Part shown: positions 36,761 to 48,366 of the stretch, piece after piece | Layout: the number at the start of each line of letters is the position of its first letter | How positions within the stretch are numbered: position 1 is the first letter of the stretch | Source: Gonocerus acuteangulatus | Lineage: Eukaryota > Arthropoda > Insecta > Hemiptera > Coreidae | DNA: 64,000 nucleotides | Direction: 5' to 3' | Assembly (NCBI GenBank): GCA_946811695.1 | Contig: OX328124.1 | Coordinates: 93,153,176-93,217,175, forward strand | Program-made: the position numbers and the translations under genes | Notes under the pieces: generated by a model | Told to the model about the DNA's origin: nothing | Databases searched by the model: none | Seen by the model: the letters and a program-made list of their open reading frames with translations, nothing else

Positions 36761-37271
36761 CTGACATAAATACTTTCAGAGTTACGAGAACAAAACGGAA
36801 GATTTTTTGACATTGTAAAAATGATTTGGCAAGAGTGTCATATATGGACTTACCTGATATTCTAGATGATAACTGTGCATGTACCTCATGGCCCTTGGCT
36901 TGTGTTGCAATGAAAAAAAAAAAAAAAAAAATCATAAACCGCACAAAAAGAGACGTGCTCACTCCTCGAAGTCCGAAGACAGACTGATTAGCTGGACTAA
37001 GAGCTCCTCAGGGGAAGCTGAAGAGCGGAAACCGGAAATATCTTGAGACAATTCCTGGAAATCTCCGAGACATCACTGCCTGGCTCGGCCTTAGCTAATT
37101 AGATTAGAGGCTTTTCATAACAAACCTTCCTTCCAGAATACACACCATTATATTTACTACTACATATTCAAGGGCCATAACTAACATCATTCGCTCTTAT
37201 TGTTAGTTAAAAAACTCTTCTTACATTATTGAAATTAATAATTGATTTATGGCAATATTTTATTTCACAAA

Positions 37272-37479
<208 letters not shown>

Positions 37480-37483
<4 letters not shown>

Positions 37484-38396
37484 TGGCAAATAAGTCCTTT
37501 CGGTTTTTGTATTCATGTTTTGTTTACAATATGTCACATTTATCTGATGCAATTAATCCCAACAGAGGATTGTTTATCCTATTTCTAATATGTAAACAGT
37601 TATGTCTGTCGACACTTGTTAAGATTAGGTCAGTATTGTGTTTGTGATCCAGCTGAGAAGATGGACGGTAATTTATTGCATTATAGGCATATTTTGCTGT
37701 TTTATTTCAAAAAAGGAAAGCGAGCTGCAGAGGCTCATAAAAAAATATGCGGGGTCTATGGGGATAAAGCCTTAACAGAGCGCACGTGCCAAAATTGGTT
37801 TGCCAAGTTTAGGGAAGGGAATTTTGACATAAACGACGCACCACGACCTGGTCGTCCACAAGAAATTGAAAGCATTGATGTTAAGGCTATAGTCGATCAA
37901 AATCCTTCCCAATCAGTGCGAGACATTGCTGAGGCCCTAGATATATCACATGCAAGCGTAGAAAATCATTTGCGGAAGCTCGGCTACGTTTCTAGGCTGG
38001 ATGTTTGGGTCCCCCACTCTCTGACCGAAGCCAACTTGGCAAAACGCATTTCCATTTGCGATTCCCGGCGAAAACGTCAAGAAAACGATCCATTTCTTAA
38101 AAGGCTTGTGACAGGAGATGAAAAGTGGATTGTCTACGATAATGTGGTGCGAAAAAAATCTTGGAGACCTAGCAACGAACCACCTGGAACCACATCTAAA
38201 GCGGGATTGCACCCAAAGAAGATAATGCTTTCTGTATGGTGGGATTTCAAGGGTGTGATTTTTTATGAGCTGATGGAGAGATGGGGTAAAGTAATAGAAA
38301 ATAATGGACATTACATTGTAGATTAAAATAAAAATTATGTTCAAAATATACAATAGTTTTCTTTCAACTTAAAAAACCGAAAGGACTTATTTGCCA

Positions 38397-38400
<4 letters not shown>
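37480..38400 (+). mobile_element. mariner-family transposon, internally deleted (921 bp)
   Basis: The 29-30-bp inverted repeats are near-perfect: GGGTTGGCAAATAAGTCC at the left and its reverse complement at 38383-38400. TA flanks both sides, as required, but it is embedded in (TA)n so the duplication itself is not informative. Full mariners are about 1.3 kb, so about 0.35 kb of the transposase gene is missing. Confidence 0.9.
37661..38326 (+). pseudogene. mariner transposase, catalytic part deleted
   Basis: The start chosen is ATG at 37661 (MDGNLLHYRHILLF), matching mariner N-termini; an earlier in-frame ATG at 37616 adds 15 residues unlike the family. The paired helix-turn-helix DNA-binding region covers residues 1-110 (TCQNWFAKFREGNFD, then APRPGRP, then DIAEALDISHASVENHL). 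'WVPHSLTEANL' and the first catalytic aspartate in 'VTGDEKWIVYDN' follow. After 'KIMLSVWWDFKGVIFYEL' the protein jumps to the family's C-terminal 'ERWGKVIENNGHYIVD'. The second and third acidic residues of DD34D are lost with the deletion. It cannot catalyse transposition but might still bind ends. Confidence 0.9.

Positions 38401-38463
<63 letters not shown>
38401..38463. repeat. (TA)n microsatellite, continuation right of mariner
   Basis: Pure TA run. Confidence 0.95.
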
Positions 38464-38465
<2 letters not shown>

Positions 38466-38639
38466 TTGATGTTTATTTTTCGTAGCTGGAATGATATTTT
38501 TAGATGGAACGGCATTTTTCTCCAGCGGTGGTACTCCTCCTCACTTCTTCCTGGGATATTTCGATGGGTTCATCTCCATCTTCGTCAGCCAGGTACTTGT
38601 TGTTCCTTCCTCGGTGGTTGCCAAAGGAATGAAATTTTT

Positions 38640-38764
38640 TCTCGATCTGGGCGTCCTTTCCTTTTTAACGGGGGGTCATTTTCGGTGTCTACTATGTATG
38701 ATCGATAAACATTTGAAGAAATTTTTAAAAATGCCGTCATGATCACAACCTCAATAGCTACCTA
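38640..38764 (+). repeat. Family H terminal fragment
   Basis: 'taacggggggtcattttc', 'ggtgtctact', 'gatcgataaacatttgaag', 'cgtcatgatcacaacctcaa' and 'tagctacc' follow the tail of copy 1; the terminal hairpin is lost. Confidence 0.7.
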
Positions 38765-38916
38765 AAGTGCCCCATTTTCGCAATAAGCAATCAATCTAAT
38801 AGTAGGAAGCTCACCGGTTTTTGAGTGCAAATACTCCTATGTGCGGCGGTGGGAATCGAACCCACCATCTCCCGCTTATGAATCCAAGGCGCGACCCACT
38901 AGACCCCGGGAGACCC

Positions 38917-39356
38917 GATACATTATTTAACTCAATAAAATAACTACTTTTCTGCCATGGCGAAGCACGGGTATTCGGCTAGTTCAACAATAGATTAATT
39001 GAAATAATATCATTTTTAAGAAATAAATTATCAGGGTTCGGTCGTTGTTTCTTAATATAACAACATTTTACACGTGAAAATGGGTTGTATTGTTTGCCGA
39101 CGTTTTGGCTTGAAATTCAAGCCTTCATCAGGGCTGTAAAGGGCTGTGAAGGCTTACATTTTAAGCCGAAACGTCGGCAAACAATAAAACCCGGTTTCAC
39201 ATGTTTAAGTAGTTATATTAAGAAACAACGACCGAACCCTGATAATTTCTTTCTTAAAAATGATATTATTTCGATTAATCTATTGTTGAACGAGCTGAAT
39301 ACCCGAGCTTCGTCATGGCAGATAAGTAGTTATTTTATTGAGTTAAATAATGTATC
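38917..39356. repeat. Inverted duplication joining two Helitron ends around a ribozyme-like core
   Basis: The arms 38917-39134 and 39141-39356 are reverse complements with scattered differences. Each runs from gatacattattt through a Helitron 3' end and 'ttcaacaatagatta' to 'ggttcggtcgttg' and a 'gccgacg/cgtcggc' core. The right arm lacks the SINE that sits beside the left arm and carries its own reverse Helitron 3' end. It could be a palindromic rearrangement or two oppositely placed composites. Confidence 0.65.
39096..39178. ncRNA. Two decayed hammerhead-like motifs, facing outward
   Basis: The left motif (minus, 39096-39134) has CTGATGA and stem II ggcttgaa/ttcaagcc, but the conserved GAAA reads AAAA before ACGTC. 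The right motif (plus, 39141-39178) has GAAACGTCGGC, but CTGATGA is reduced to CTGTGA and stem II has mismatches. Both are probably inactive relics of the type seen intact at 50787. Confidence 0.5.
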
Positions 39357-39479
39357 ATCATGGTCCCAGCCATGTCCCCCCGCGTGTTTAACGGTGTATC
39401 AACTATTGGGCTATTAACGCCGATAGAGGCTGTAGTATTTTTTGAAACACGAAATTTCGTTTGGGCCCAATGTGAAGTG

Positions 39480-40224
39480 GTGGTAATGCATCAAAATAGG
39501 AAAACCAAAAACTCCAGGTCTCCACCACAAATAATTTATTTTATTTTCATAGCACGCTTTCGGAGTCTACAGCTCGATCCTCTGTGCATCTAGTTCTTTA
39601 CTTAAGGCGTTTCACCCGGAGACCCGTTTGGTCTAATGATGAAACGTCATTATTGACTTCGCGAAACCAATAAATACAATAATAAAATACAGATAGTAAA
39701 CAGAATACAAAAAGTATTAAAGGATGAATGTATGACCACTGAATGTATGAGACTTTCAAGAACATGATTGAAAAGTGGATGTTACTCACCTTTAAGAGAT
39801 CATTTTTTTCAGAATGAGGATTTCAGCTCACTGAAATTCAAAATATACACGAATAGTACACGAAAGTTTGTTAGATTGAACGAGGTCCTTTTTTGGCTCT
39901 TGCTACGCTTGTTGTCTCATAAATTATTTAGCGAGATCCTACAAAATCATTCGTAGTATATAGCGCACATCAATGGCTTCTCCGAAAATAGATTCCACTG
40001 AAAATTAATATTTCGTGATTTACTGGGAATAAGAAATTGGATACTTTTGTTTCCATTTAAATTCAATATCTGAGAATATTGACGATATTATAAAGCTATT
40101 GACGATTTATTCGTTATATGTATATATACATAGACACACACACACACACATACACACATATATGTATACGCCGTAATTTAAATGTTTTTAAAATAATGTC
40201 TAGTTAAATATCAGGTTATCCCAT
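39480..40224. other. Non-coding stretch, nothing recognised
   Basis: Small (CA)/(TA) runs occur near 40115-40165. Confidence 0.4.
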
Positions 40225-40400
40225 GGTTTATGGTGTTGGACAGTTGAATGTGTCAATCCAAGTTTTTCTGCTTGTTCTTCGATCGTTACAGCAGAATTTT
40301 CTTCTAAATAAGCATACAGGAGCATTCAGGTGGTCGACCTGTACGAGGCTCGTCTGCAGGAATGCGGTTTCCCTATAAGGAAGGGAGGAACCGCGCTAAA
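40225..40400 (-). pseudogene. mariner-like transposase N-terminal fragment
   Basis: The minus strand reads 'DEPRTGRPPE' and, further on, 'EENSAVTIEEQAEKLGLTHS' then 'TVQ'. These are the linker and second helix-turn-helix of a mariner-type transposase, different from the copy at 37661. It is broken by a stop between the two parts and ends soon after. No inverted repeats were found. Confidence 0.5.
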
Positions 40401-40562
40401 ACAGACATTACTTATGGGATGACCTGATAGTTGAACTAATCTACATAAATGCAAATGGATAAACAAAAATGTATTTTTTTTTTTAATTGATGTTTTCCGG
40501 AAGTGGGGTTGCTTAATTTGTTTCACCCTCTGGAAAAATGTATTTATTTAAATTTTAACTTC

Positions 40563-41564
40563 TCCTCCACACTCGAGCAAAAGGGCTTGTGTTCCGGTGT
40601 CTTTCTTGACGTGGCTCAGGCCTTTGATCGAGTGTGGCATCCCGGACTTCTTTACAAACTCAAAACATTCCTTCCTTTCCATTTCTATCTGATCCTAAAA
40701 TCATATCTTGAAAATCGTACCTTCCACATTAAATACGGCTCTTCAATTTCCACTCCTCGAACCATTAAAGCAGGTGTCCCCCAAGGCAGTATCCTAGCTC
40801 CTCTCCTTTATTCTATATTTACTTCAGATATCCCAACAACCCCAAATATTGTAACGTGTACATTTGCCGATGACACTGCCTTCCTTATTTCCTCTCCCGA
40901 TCCTAAATTGGCATCTGAAAAACTCCAAACCTACCTCAATGACGTCGAGAAATGGGTAGACAAATGGAGGATTCAAATGAACCCAGAGAAATGTACGCAT
41001 GTAACTTTCACCCTGCGACGAGCTGAGTGCCCTCCTGTAATAATTCACAATATCCCAATACCCCAATCCAACGAGGTTCGATACTTAGGGTTCCACCTCG
41101 ACAAGCGACTTACCTGGAAAACACACATAAAACACAAGAGACAAGAACTGAACAAACGCTTTGGACTTCTCCGACGACTTATTGGACCTAAATCAAAACT
41201 TGAAACAAAAAACAAACTGACAATATACAAGACCATAATAAGACCGATATGGGCATACGGGATAGAACTATGGGGATCAGCTAAGCCATCAAATATAAAC
41301 ATTATCCAACGTTTTCAATCCAAAGTCCTCCGTAAAATTCTTAACGCTCCTTTCTACGTTTCAAACCTAACCATCCACCGAGACACTGATACACCCTTTG
41401 TCCATGATTTAGCCAAATCCCGTTTCCTGACCTTTTTCTCTAAACTCCCAGCCCACCCCAATCCTCTTGGCAGATCCCTCTCTTCCAATGTTATTCCTGA
41501 TAATCCTCCTCGCCGCCTCCACCGCCATTGGCCACGAGACAACTTATTGCAAGAAATTGTGTAA
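40563..41564 (+). pseudogene. LINE ORF2 reverse transcriptase, N-truncated
   Basis: The ORF stays open to TAA-type stop at 41562-41564. The reading before 40563 (from ATG 40503) is target-site sequence, not LINE. Domains in order: RT 'GVFLDVAQAFDRVWH', 'GVPQGSILAPLLYSIF', catalytic FADD (40862-40873) in 'TFADDTAFLI', 'RYLGFHLDKRLTWKTHIK', then the C-terminal 'LWGSAKPSN' and 'IQRFQSKVLR' region. This matches the jockey group, whose ORF2 often lacks RNase H. The endonuclease and N-terminal RT fingers are missing, so it is non-functional alone though the polymerase core looks intact. Confidence 0.9.
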
Positions 41565-41720
41565 ATATTGTAAATAGTGTACATAGTTCAACCAATTTTA
41601 TTGGGAGTAGCAGTAATGTCTGCCTTCTCCCCTCATCTCATCCAGTGTGTTGCCATTGTAAGTTCAAATTTACTTATTGTACATATTTGTACAGATTGTA
41701 AATATCAATAAAGGAGATAT

Positions 41721-41744
<24 letters not shown>
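40563..41744 (+). mobile_element. 5'-truncated jockey-like LINE with 13-bp target duplications
   Basis: An exact duplication AAATTTTAACTTC flanks it (40550-40562 and 41745-41757). It ends with a 3' UTR, AATAAA-type signal ('atcaataaagg') and a poly-A tail (41722-41744). The 5' end begins inside the reverse transcriptase, the usual outcome of incomplete target-primed reverse transcription. The clean duplication and long open frame suggest a recent insertion. Confidence 0.9.
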
Positions 41745-41753
<9 letters not shown>

Positions 41754-41757
41754 CTTC

Positions 41758-42414
41758 AATCTAGGCGCACGGTGCAGCGTAAAATAAAATATTCTAAATA
41801 GTAAAGGGTGGACTTTTCATTATCCTTATCAAACGCTAATGGCTATAAGCCTACGAAAAGTTCTAAAATTATTTAATGGAATATGAAAGATAATTGTAGA
41901 ATTGTCGAAATAATGGCGCTAAAGACTTTTTGAGTGTTGCAAGGAGGGCAATGTCTTTTTCTTGATCCTAAGATAAACGGGTTTTTAAAGTAATTGGTCC
42001 CTAGAGAAAGGATGGATTCAAATAAAGAAGATAAATCTTTGTCGGATCAATGACCCTCCTCCCCCTGCAATCCCCAAGGCTGGAGTCTATAATCAACGGG
42101 GATGGAGGATTGCCTTCACCAACTGCTTTATATTGATTGATTTAAATCTTTTTTTTCTAACTTTCTATATTTATTTATACAATATAAAAATGTAGAAAAA
42201 AATGGCAGAAACACGATACCTGTCCTAACCTGAAAACATAGCTGCCAATCATATTAAACAAAGAAGCAAACCAATTCGCCGAAATTTCGCGTCAAATGCA
42301 AAAAATAATGAATATGAAACTGAAATGAAATCTCCCAAGAACTATTAAATAAAATTAAAAATAGTCCTAACAGAATCATGTGCAGTTTTCTCAGATTTAT
42401 CCTCGATATCCCCA
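41758..42414. other. Non-coding stretch, nothing recognised
   Basis: No ORF, RNA gene or repeat end is supported. Confidence 0.4.
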
Positions 42415-43529
42415 GCACAGTTGGGCAGGATCATAATTACGTTTACGATTATAATCACAGACCCTGGAGATATGATTACGATTATAATCCTAATTACAAG
42501 AGTGATAACAATTTCACTTGCAATCACACTATTCGTTATAATTATACTTGTAATCACAACATTTTTCTGTAATCATATCCCGCTATACAGCTGTTTCTGT
42601 AATTGAGGCTGTAATTTCAACTGTAATCACAATGTTTTTCAGTAATTTCAGCAGTAATCATAAACATCCAGTGATTTCGAACGTTGTCATAACTTGTCTG
42701 TTATTACGAACATAGTCTCAACTTCTTATGCAATTACCACTGCAATCCCAACGTTTTTATCTTTTCTTTTTAATATAAATTAAGATACTCTCATCAGATT
42801 GGGGGTGAGGTTAGCTCAGTGGTAGAGCAGTGGACTAACAAGCTGGAGGCCTGAGTTGAAATCCCGAGCAAGCACTAAAGATTTTTTCTTCTAGTGTCTT
42901 CGTTCATGGGTTGAATTCGGCCTCCCTGACCGTCCTTAGGCCAGCCCAGCCTTTAATTAATTTAATAATGGGTACCTTCGGTGCTGGTGACTCTAGCAGT
43001 CGAAGCACCCAAGGGGAAAATCAGGCGGCCGGAGCATAGTACTGACCACACTATCTCCCTAGTGTACCGTATGGTCATGAATCAGATACCTCTATAGTAT
43101 CTGCCCCTCAGGGCCCTCGTGGCCTGTTATGGGACTGATTTTTTTTTTTTTTTTTCTTTTTTCTACTCTCACCAGATTCTTATCGGTTATTACCGCAATA
43201 CCAACGGATTACAAAGTCTCAACTCTTCATATATATTCCTCTTATTATCTTGAAGCGATTACAGCTGTAATTGCAGAAAAATAGTTCAAAATACTGGCAT
43301 AATCACAGAAACAGCGTGTAATCACAGAGTGTAATTATTACCAAAGACTTGATTACAAGTTTTATCATAATTTCTCTTGTAATTACGATTATAATCGTAA
43401 TAAGGATCATATCGTCAGGGTCTGTGATCATACCCATAAATATAATCACATTTTGAAAACCTATGATTGTAATTGTAATCGTAATTATGATTATGACCCA
43501 CTCGTACCAATGCCCAACTCTGCTTCCCA
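42415..43529. mobile_element. hAT-type element 4 (TGTAATCA/ATTACAATTA-rich foldback)
   Basis: The left end CACAGTTGGGCA and right end TGCCCAACTCTG are inverted. Flanking 8-mers ATCCCCAG and CTTCCCAG agree at 6 of 8. The arms consist of short variations on 'gattacgattataatcac' and its reverse, so the whole folds back on itself. A tRNA-type SINE sits in the centre. No transposase. Confidence 0.65.
42801..43163 (+). repeat. SINE-A, tRNA-derived, copy 1
   Basis: The head reads 'ggttagctcagtggtagagc' (A box) and 'gagttgaaatcccgagc' (B box), then a body of about 280 bp and a poly-T-rich 3' end. Target duplications are TACTCTCAYCAGATT (ending 42800; 43164-43178, one mismatch). It is nearly identical to 60273-60615. 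Internal promoter boxes would allow RNA polymerase III transcription; mobilisation needs a LINE partner. Confidence 0.9.
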
Positions 43530-43639
43530 GGGATGCTTATGTTTCTCATTGGTATTCCGAGTTGAAATGACTATTTCCATCAAAGTGACGACAGCAATTA
43601 TTAGTTTCCTTCCTTTACCAAACCATTTCTTCCAAATCC

Positions 43640-44225
43640 CCTCCCTATATCTACAACCTCCTTCAGTTTAAATCCTCTGTCTATTCCCGTGGTACCCGTT
43701 CCCGTCCCTCTGTTATGTATCCTCCCAGTCATAAAGCAGCCTCCTTCGACCGTTCCTTCATCTCCCGAGCCACCTACTTCTGAAACCCTCTCTCAGATGT
43801 GTTTTCAAATGCCGCCTCTTTTATTTTCCTCTATCCTCCCAGGACGACGCGTTTTAAGAATTTACCAGCCTTTTAAGACCAGATTACAAGTTTTTGTATA
43901 CCAGTATATCTTCGAAAGTTTTTTTGTTTTTTTTCATTTTGTTATGTCCACATTTGGTATGTTGTTTGTTTTTAGATGTTATTTAATTCACTTTTTCTTT
44001 ATATTCATTTTTTGTCTATTTATTTAATTTTTATTATTTTTATTTCATACTCTCTCCCTTCTTTTTTATTTTATTTATGTACTGTACTCTTTACTATATT
44101 TGAATATTCTTACGCTTCCCCACCCCTTAAATATAGTTTCATCATTGCTCGTTCCTCTCTCATCCCCTTCTTGCTTCTGTATTCCACAATCCCTCCATAT
44201 TCACTCCCTTCTTTGAATTAATGTA
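43640..44225 (+). pseudogene. LINE ORF2 C-terminal relic
   Basis: Around 43668-43830 the plus strand reads 'SRGTRSRPSVMYPPSHKAAS' followed by 'FDRSFISRATYF' and 'NPLS'. This is the pattern ('RxSRxF...PxxRxxxYxxSFxxxxxxLWNxLP') common at the end of jockey/CR1-like ORF2 proteins. Stops and frame changes break it. The following T-rich 43900-44225 may be its 3' UTR. Confidence 0.5.
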
Positions 44226-44312
44226 AAAATATGTTTTATGTTATTATTTAAGGTTTTCGAATGTGCATAAATTCGACATTTTAAATTTATTTGTTATTTA
44301 TAAGTTTCAGAA

Positions 44313-44512
44313 NNNNNNNNNNNNNNNNNNNNNNNNNNNNNNNNNNNNNNNNNNNNNNNNNNNNNNNNNNNNNNNNNNNNNNNNNNNNNNNNNNNNNNNN
44401 NNNNNNNNNNNNNNNNNNNNNNNNNNNNNNNNNNNNNNNNNNNNNNNNNNNNNNNNNNNNNNNNNNNNNNNNNNNNNNNNNNNNNNNNNNNNNNNNNNNN
44501 NNNNNNNNNNNN
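44313..44512. other. Assembly gap, 200 N
   Basis: Exactly 200 unknown bases, probably a fixed-size placeholder; true length unknown. ORFs across it are artefacts. Confidence 0.99.
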
Positions 44513-45799
44513 CAAAAAAAAACCTTAAATATGTACTCGAAATCATAAGAATTAGGATTATAGCATTCGGATGAATCTGTCAATAATTCCACTTGAAATT
44601 ACATAGGTCTTTGTTTATCTTCCTTTTCTTATTTTTATGGAATTATTTTTAATTATAATTTTCTAAGAATATCAATTACAAAAGCGTCAGATATGACTAA
44701 ATAATCTCATTCTGGCAATGACGAAGGTCTATTAAAACAGCCTAAAATACCTTGTTTAAAAGAAACGGAAGGACATAATCCATCAATTATGGAAACTGAG
44801 TACTCTGTCGTACCGAACCCGCAGGAGTATCTTTATTTCAAAGAAATTATAAAAACAGAAGTAAATCATTACAGGGAAAGTAAACATGATGTTACTGTTA
44901 TAAACTTAACAGGATTAATGCAGTAGGCACTCCTGATTTTCTAACATCAGTAGGCACGTGTGGTAAAGTGTGCCCCAGGTATGTATGATGATGATTAATG
45001 GCTTATATATATATATATATATAAACTTTTTAATATTGTGCTAATAAATATTTATGGAAGTGTTAATTTATTTCATTTATTTTTTTAAAAGCATTGTAAT
45101 AAAAACACGTTTATTTTTTAAAATCCGTTTAGTTAATATAATGATGAAAATTATTGATAACATAAATCCTCAAAATCTATACTTCATTATTAAAAACTCA
45201 TAAGATTCTTGAGAGACTAGTATTCTGTAAACATCATAGGAATTTTACAGATTGCCTCGCTTCTGTTGCGCTCTGCAATAAATGACAATATTCAGAGTTC
45301 TCTTTGTCAGGGACGAGAAGGCTGGTATGTGGAGTTGGACAAGGGTTCGGAATATAAACGGCATCGGACGACCAGGCATTTTGACAGGTTTGACAGATAG
45401 AAAACGGAGCCTGGTGTACTCCGCTGGTGCCTGCTTTAAGTTTAAAGGATAAAATGGTTGCGCGTTTGAAAATGTTGAAAAAAAAACCCTGAAGAGAATG
45501 AAGTCTCCAATATTTTATATGTGCCTCTCCAACAAGCTAGGAGTCCTCGAAGACGAACTACTAGTAGTACCAATGGACCTGAGGAAGGGCAGCCAAAAGA
45601 AGTTCAAGAGTTGGAACAATCGCAAAGATCGAGTTAATAAAAACTGTCATCAGCGGAGTCAACCTCAGAAATCTATAATGTAATGAAGAACCTAGTGTAA
45701 TTTGATTGTTATGAGGAACCTAATGTAATTCGAATGAAAAGATTCGAAGAAATCTAATGTAATTTTCAATGGGGCATTCTCAATCGGAGAAATAAGTGC
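44513..45799. other. AT-rich DNA, no gene recognised
   Basis: A short (TA)n lies at 45005-45023. A GC-richer patch at 45290-45690 holds a 61-codon plus ORF (from 45498) with 'RKGSQKKFKSWNNRKDR', which I cannot place. Confidence 0.35.
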
Positions 45800-46190
45800 A
45801 TCAAACGTTAAAGTTGTTTTGCTCTTGTGAACGGAGTTTTGTATCTGTTTGCCTAACTTTTTTTTTTCTTTTCTTTTTTTGAGACAGTTAGGAAAAAAAC
45901 AAAAAAAAAACCAACGTGAAAATGAGAATTTTAATATAACAAAGCAAGAAAATGTGAAACAGTGTTATTGTGTTTCCAAGAGCAAACGTTGTGACAGAGG
46001 ATGGAGTGATTTCCGCTAAGGATACTGTCAGTTTTCTGTTGTGGCGACTTAAATATTCCTTCTTTGATTTGGTTTTATATTTTTCACGAATGATCAAAAC
46101 CTATTAATAACTGCTTATATTCCTTTAGTAATGGCACTAGGGATATGAACCGAACCGCGCTAGGATGACGCAGTTCCTGCGAGTGGGACA
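45800..46190 (+). repeat. Interspersed repeat X, copy 2 (uninterrupted)
   Basis: It aligns with 7200-7545 plus 9248-9306 and so gives the pre-insertion form of that locus. It ends in the motif ccgcgctaggatgacgcag ... gcgagtgggac (46155-46189). The similar minus ORFs in both copies ('GNTIT.FHIF') reflect DNA similarity and are not evidence of a gene. Confidence 0.7.
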
Positions 46191-47806
46191 TATTTTTCTC
46201 TATTTACCAGTTTTTATTTTTATTTATTTTAATTATTGACTTGGTACAATTAGAATAATTACAGAAATTATTCCTCGTGCACAGCAAATAAGCGATTTGA
46301 TAACATTCACCGCACAAGTTCATCTTCAAATAAAATATTTTCTAGCAACATCTTAACATTAAAGCATTCTGACGGTGATTTTTACGACTAAATAAACAAG
46401 GCGAGCCTGAGGAGAATTGCTGATGACGGCCTTTGCGGGATCGATAAATCGGAGAGTATTAATGATTCTGACAGGCTTTCCAGCTGGAGTTAGTGTTAGG
46501 CCGAGGCAAAGGGCAACAAGGGGCAGGCTATTGTCGGCTGACCACAAGTCCTTCTTTCCGGCTTCTTCTCTTGGAAAAATAGCCTTTTAGCGAGAAAAAT
46601 GTTGACGCTACAAGGAAGTACTGTCGAGGAATGTCATGACTGGGAAACGAACGTTCATGTAAAATAAAATTCCGAAAAAAAGGACATATATATTTAACTA
46701 ATTACAATGTAATATGCTATAAAAATTAGAAAATGTATAGTAAAAAAATGCCAAATACACTATAAAATATTCAAAATAAAAGCATAAATAGCTATTAAGA
46801 AATCTGTTATTATATATGGAAAGAACAAAAGTTGAAAATATTTATAGCACAATGACTAAAACTCCATAAAATATTGAAAAAAAGCATAAATAAAAATTAG
46901 GAACTTATTTTAAAAGGGGAAAAAGACGTTGAAAATTTCCACAGATGAACATTATATAAGAAAATGATTTGCTACAAAGTGCATTTTTAAATTGCCTAAC
47001 GTGGTCTCATCTCATAAGGGGAGAATGCAGTGGTGGGGTCACGATAATTACGATTTAAGAATCCGAAAAGTATGTAAATACAATTACATCCGTTACCTAT
47101 TAATCTGCCATTAATGTCACAAATTTATTTACTTGTCACCACTATAATTCTTAAACGCTTTCGTTTACGAAGAATAAAAACTGGTGGGGTCACCGATCAG
47201 GCACATTCTTTTCTGGTGATTCAGCATCGAAAAATAGTCAACACGCGTCCGAGAGTTTCGTCCAATGCGCCCAAAGGGGCTAAGAAATAAAATAAAATAG
47301 GTTGAAAATTCGTTATTCTATATTTCGAATTTGGAAAATGATATCGGCATGATTCTTTCGCTTATTCATTTGTTTTAGAGAGCAGATTGAATAATAAAAT
47401 TATTAAAAAATAAATTGTAATATATTTTCTTTAAAACGCATCTGTTCCTAGACCATTAGCGCCGGGGAAGCATGGCTGCCAGCCACCATTGTTTCTTGCA
47501 ATTAAAAAATACACAGTGACCTAGACTTAATGGGTAAAGCATTATTTCCTTTCTCGGGTTCCCCTTTATTTTTTCGATTAGAAAAAAAAAAATAATATCA
47601 AAAATAAGTATTTATGGCGGAATATGTAAAAATATGGATCTTTGTCAAAATATGTAAAATCAAAACCTGTTTAAATGCTTTAAAATCACTTAAAACGTGC
47701 AGAATTCCATCAAAAATTACGATTTAAGATGCAGAAAAGAATATGTAAATACAATAACATCCGTTCCCTAGTCATAACACATAGGTCACGAAAAAACCGA
47801 CAGTTC

Positions 47807-47810
<4 letters not shown>
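46191..47810. other. AT-rich DNA with one GC-richer patch (46359-46560)
   Basis: The patch is open on the minus strand for 62 codons (MWSADNSLPLVALCLGLTLT at its start), with a hydrophobic N-terminal part. The protein is not recognised and may be a host exon or chance. A SINE-B tail fragment (acgcatctgttcctagacca, ttagcgccgg) lies at 47436-47466. Confidence 0.3.

Positions 47811-47863
<53 letters not shown>
47811..47863. repeat. (TA)n microsatellite
   Basis: Pure TA run. Confidence 0.95.
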
Positions 47864-47869
<6 letters not shown>

Positions 47870-48273
47870 AAGGTATTAACAGTTCTTTGAAACCTTTGTT
47901 CACTGGTTCAATAAAAAGTCAGCAGTTCTTGTTAAGTAAAGCTTAGAATAGAGTTCTACTTTCATAGATGGAGAGATAGAAAAGCTACCTAGATCTAGTT
48001 AGAAGCTGTAATTAGCTTAGAAAGCAGAAGGGCTTGGAAGAGGGCTTAGAGGAGCATAAGCCTCGGTCAGCTGTCGGCAATAGTTAAATCCTACAAACTC
48101 TGGGGGTGTTGTTCTACTAGATCGGTAGGAATTCGGTCAGCTGTCCGTTCGATTCCTTGTCTTAGTCAATCAATCTTCGGCAAACCATGTTTTCACTCTC
48201 TTCAGAAACAGTTAAATTTCTTCAAAAAATTAAATATAATGCTCTCTTGCTAAATATTATTTGCTTCGAATCA
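47864..48273. other. Non-coding stretch, nothing recognised
   Basis: 'cggtcagctgtc' occurs twice (48065, 48136). No other structure. Confidence 0.35.
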
Positions 48274-48307
48274 TTAAAGCAATGGTGTTAATGAGATACA
48301 CCTAAAA

Positions 48308-48366
<59 letters not shown>

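Noticed and set aside
40503..40562. Start of the LINE protein at ATG 40503
   Set aside because: The first codons lie upstream of the target duplication (40550-40562), so they belong to the insertion site, not to the LINE.
42801..42880. tRNA gene (and the one at 60273)
   Set aside because: A and B boxes are present but the sequence continues into a conserved 280-bp body shared by both copies and has flanking target duplications, so these are SINE heads.
44263..44592. ORFs crossing the gap
   Set aside because: They exist only because N codons contain no stops.
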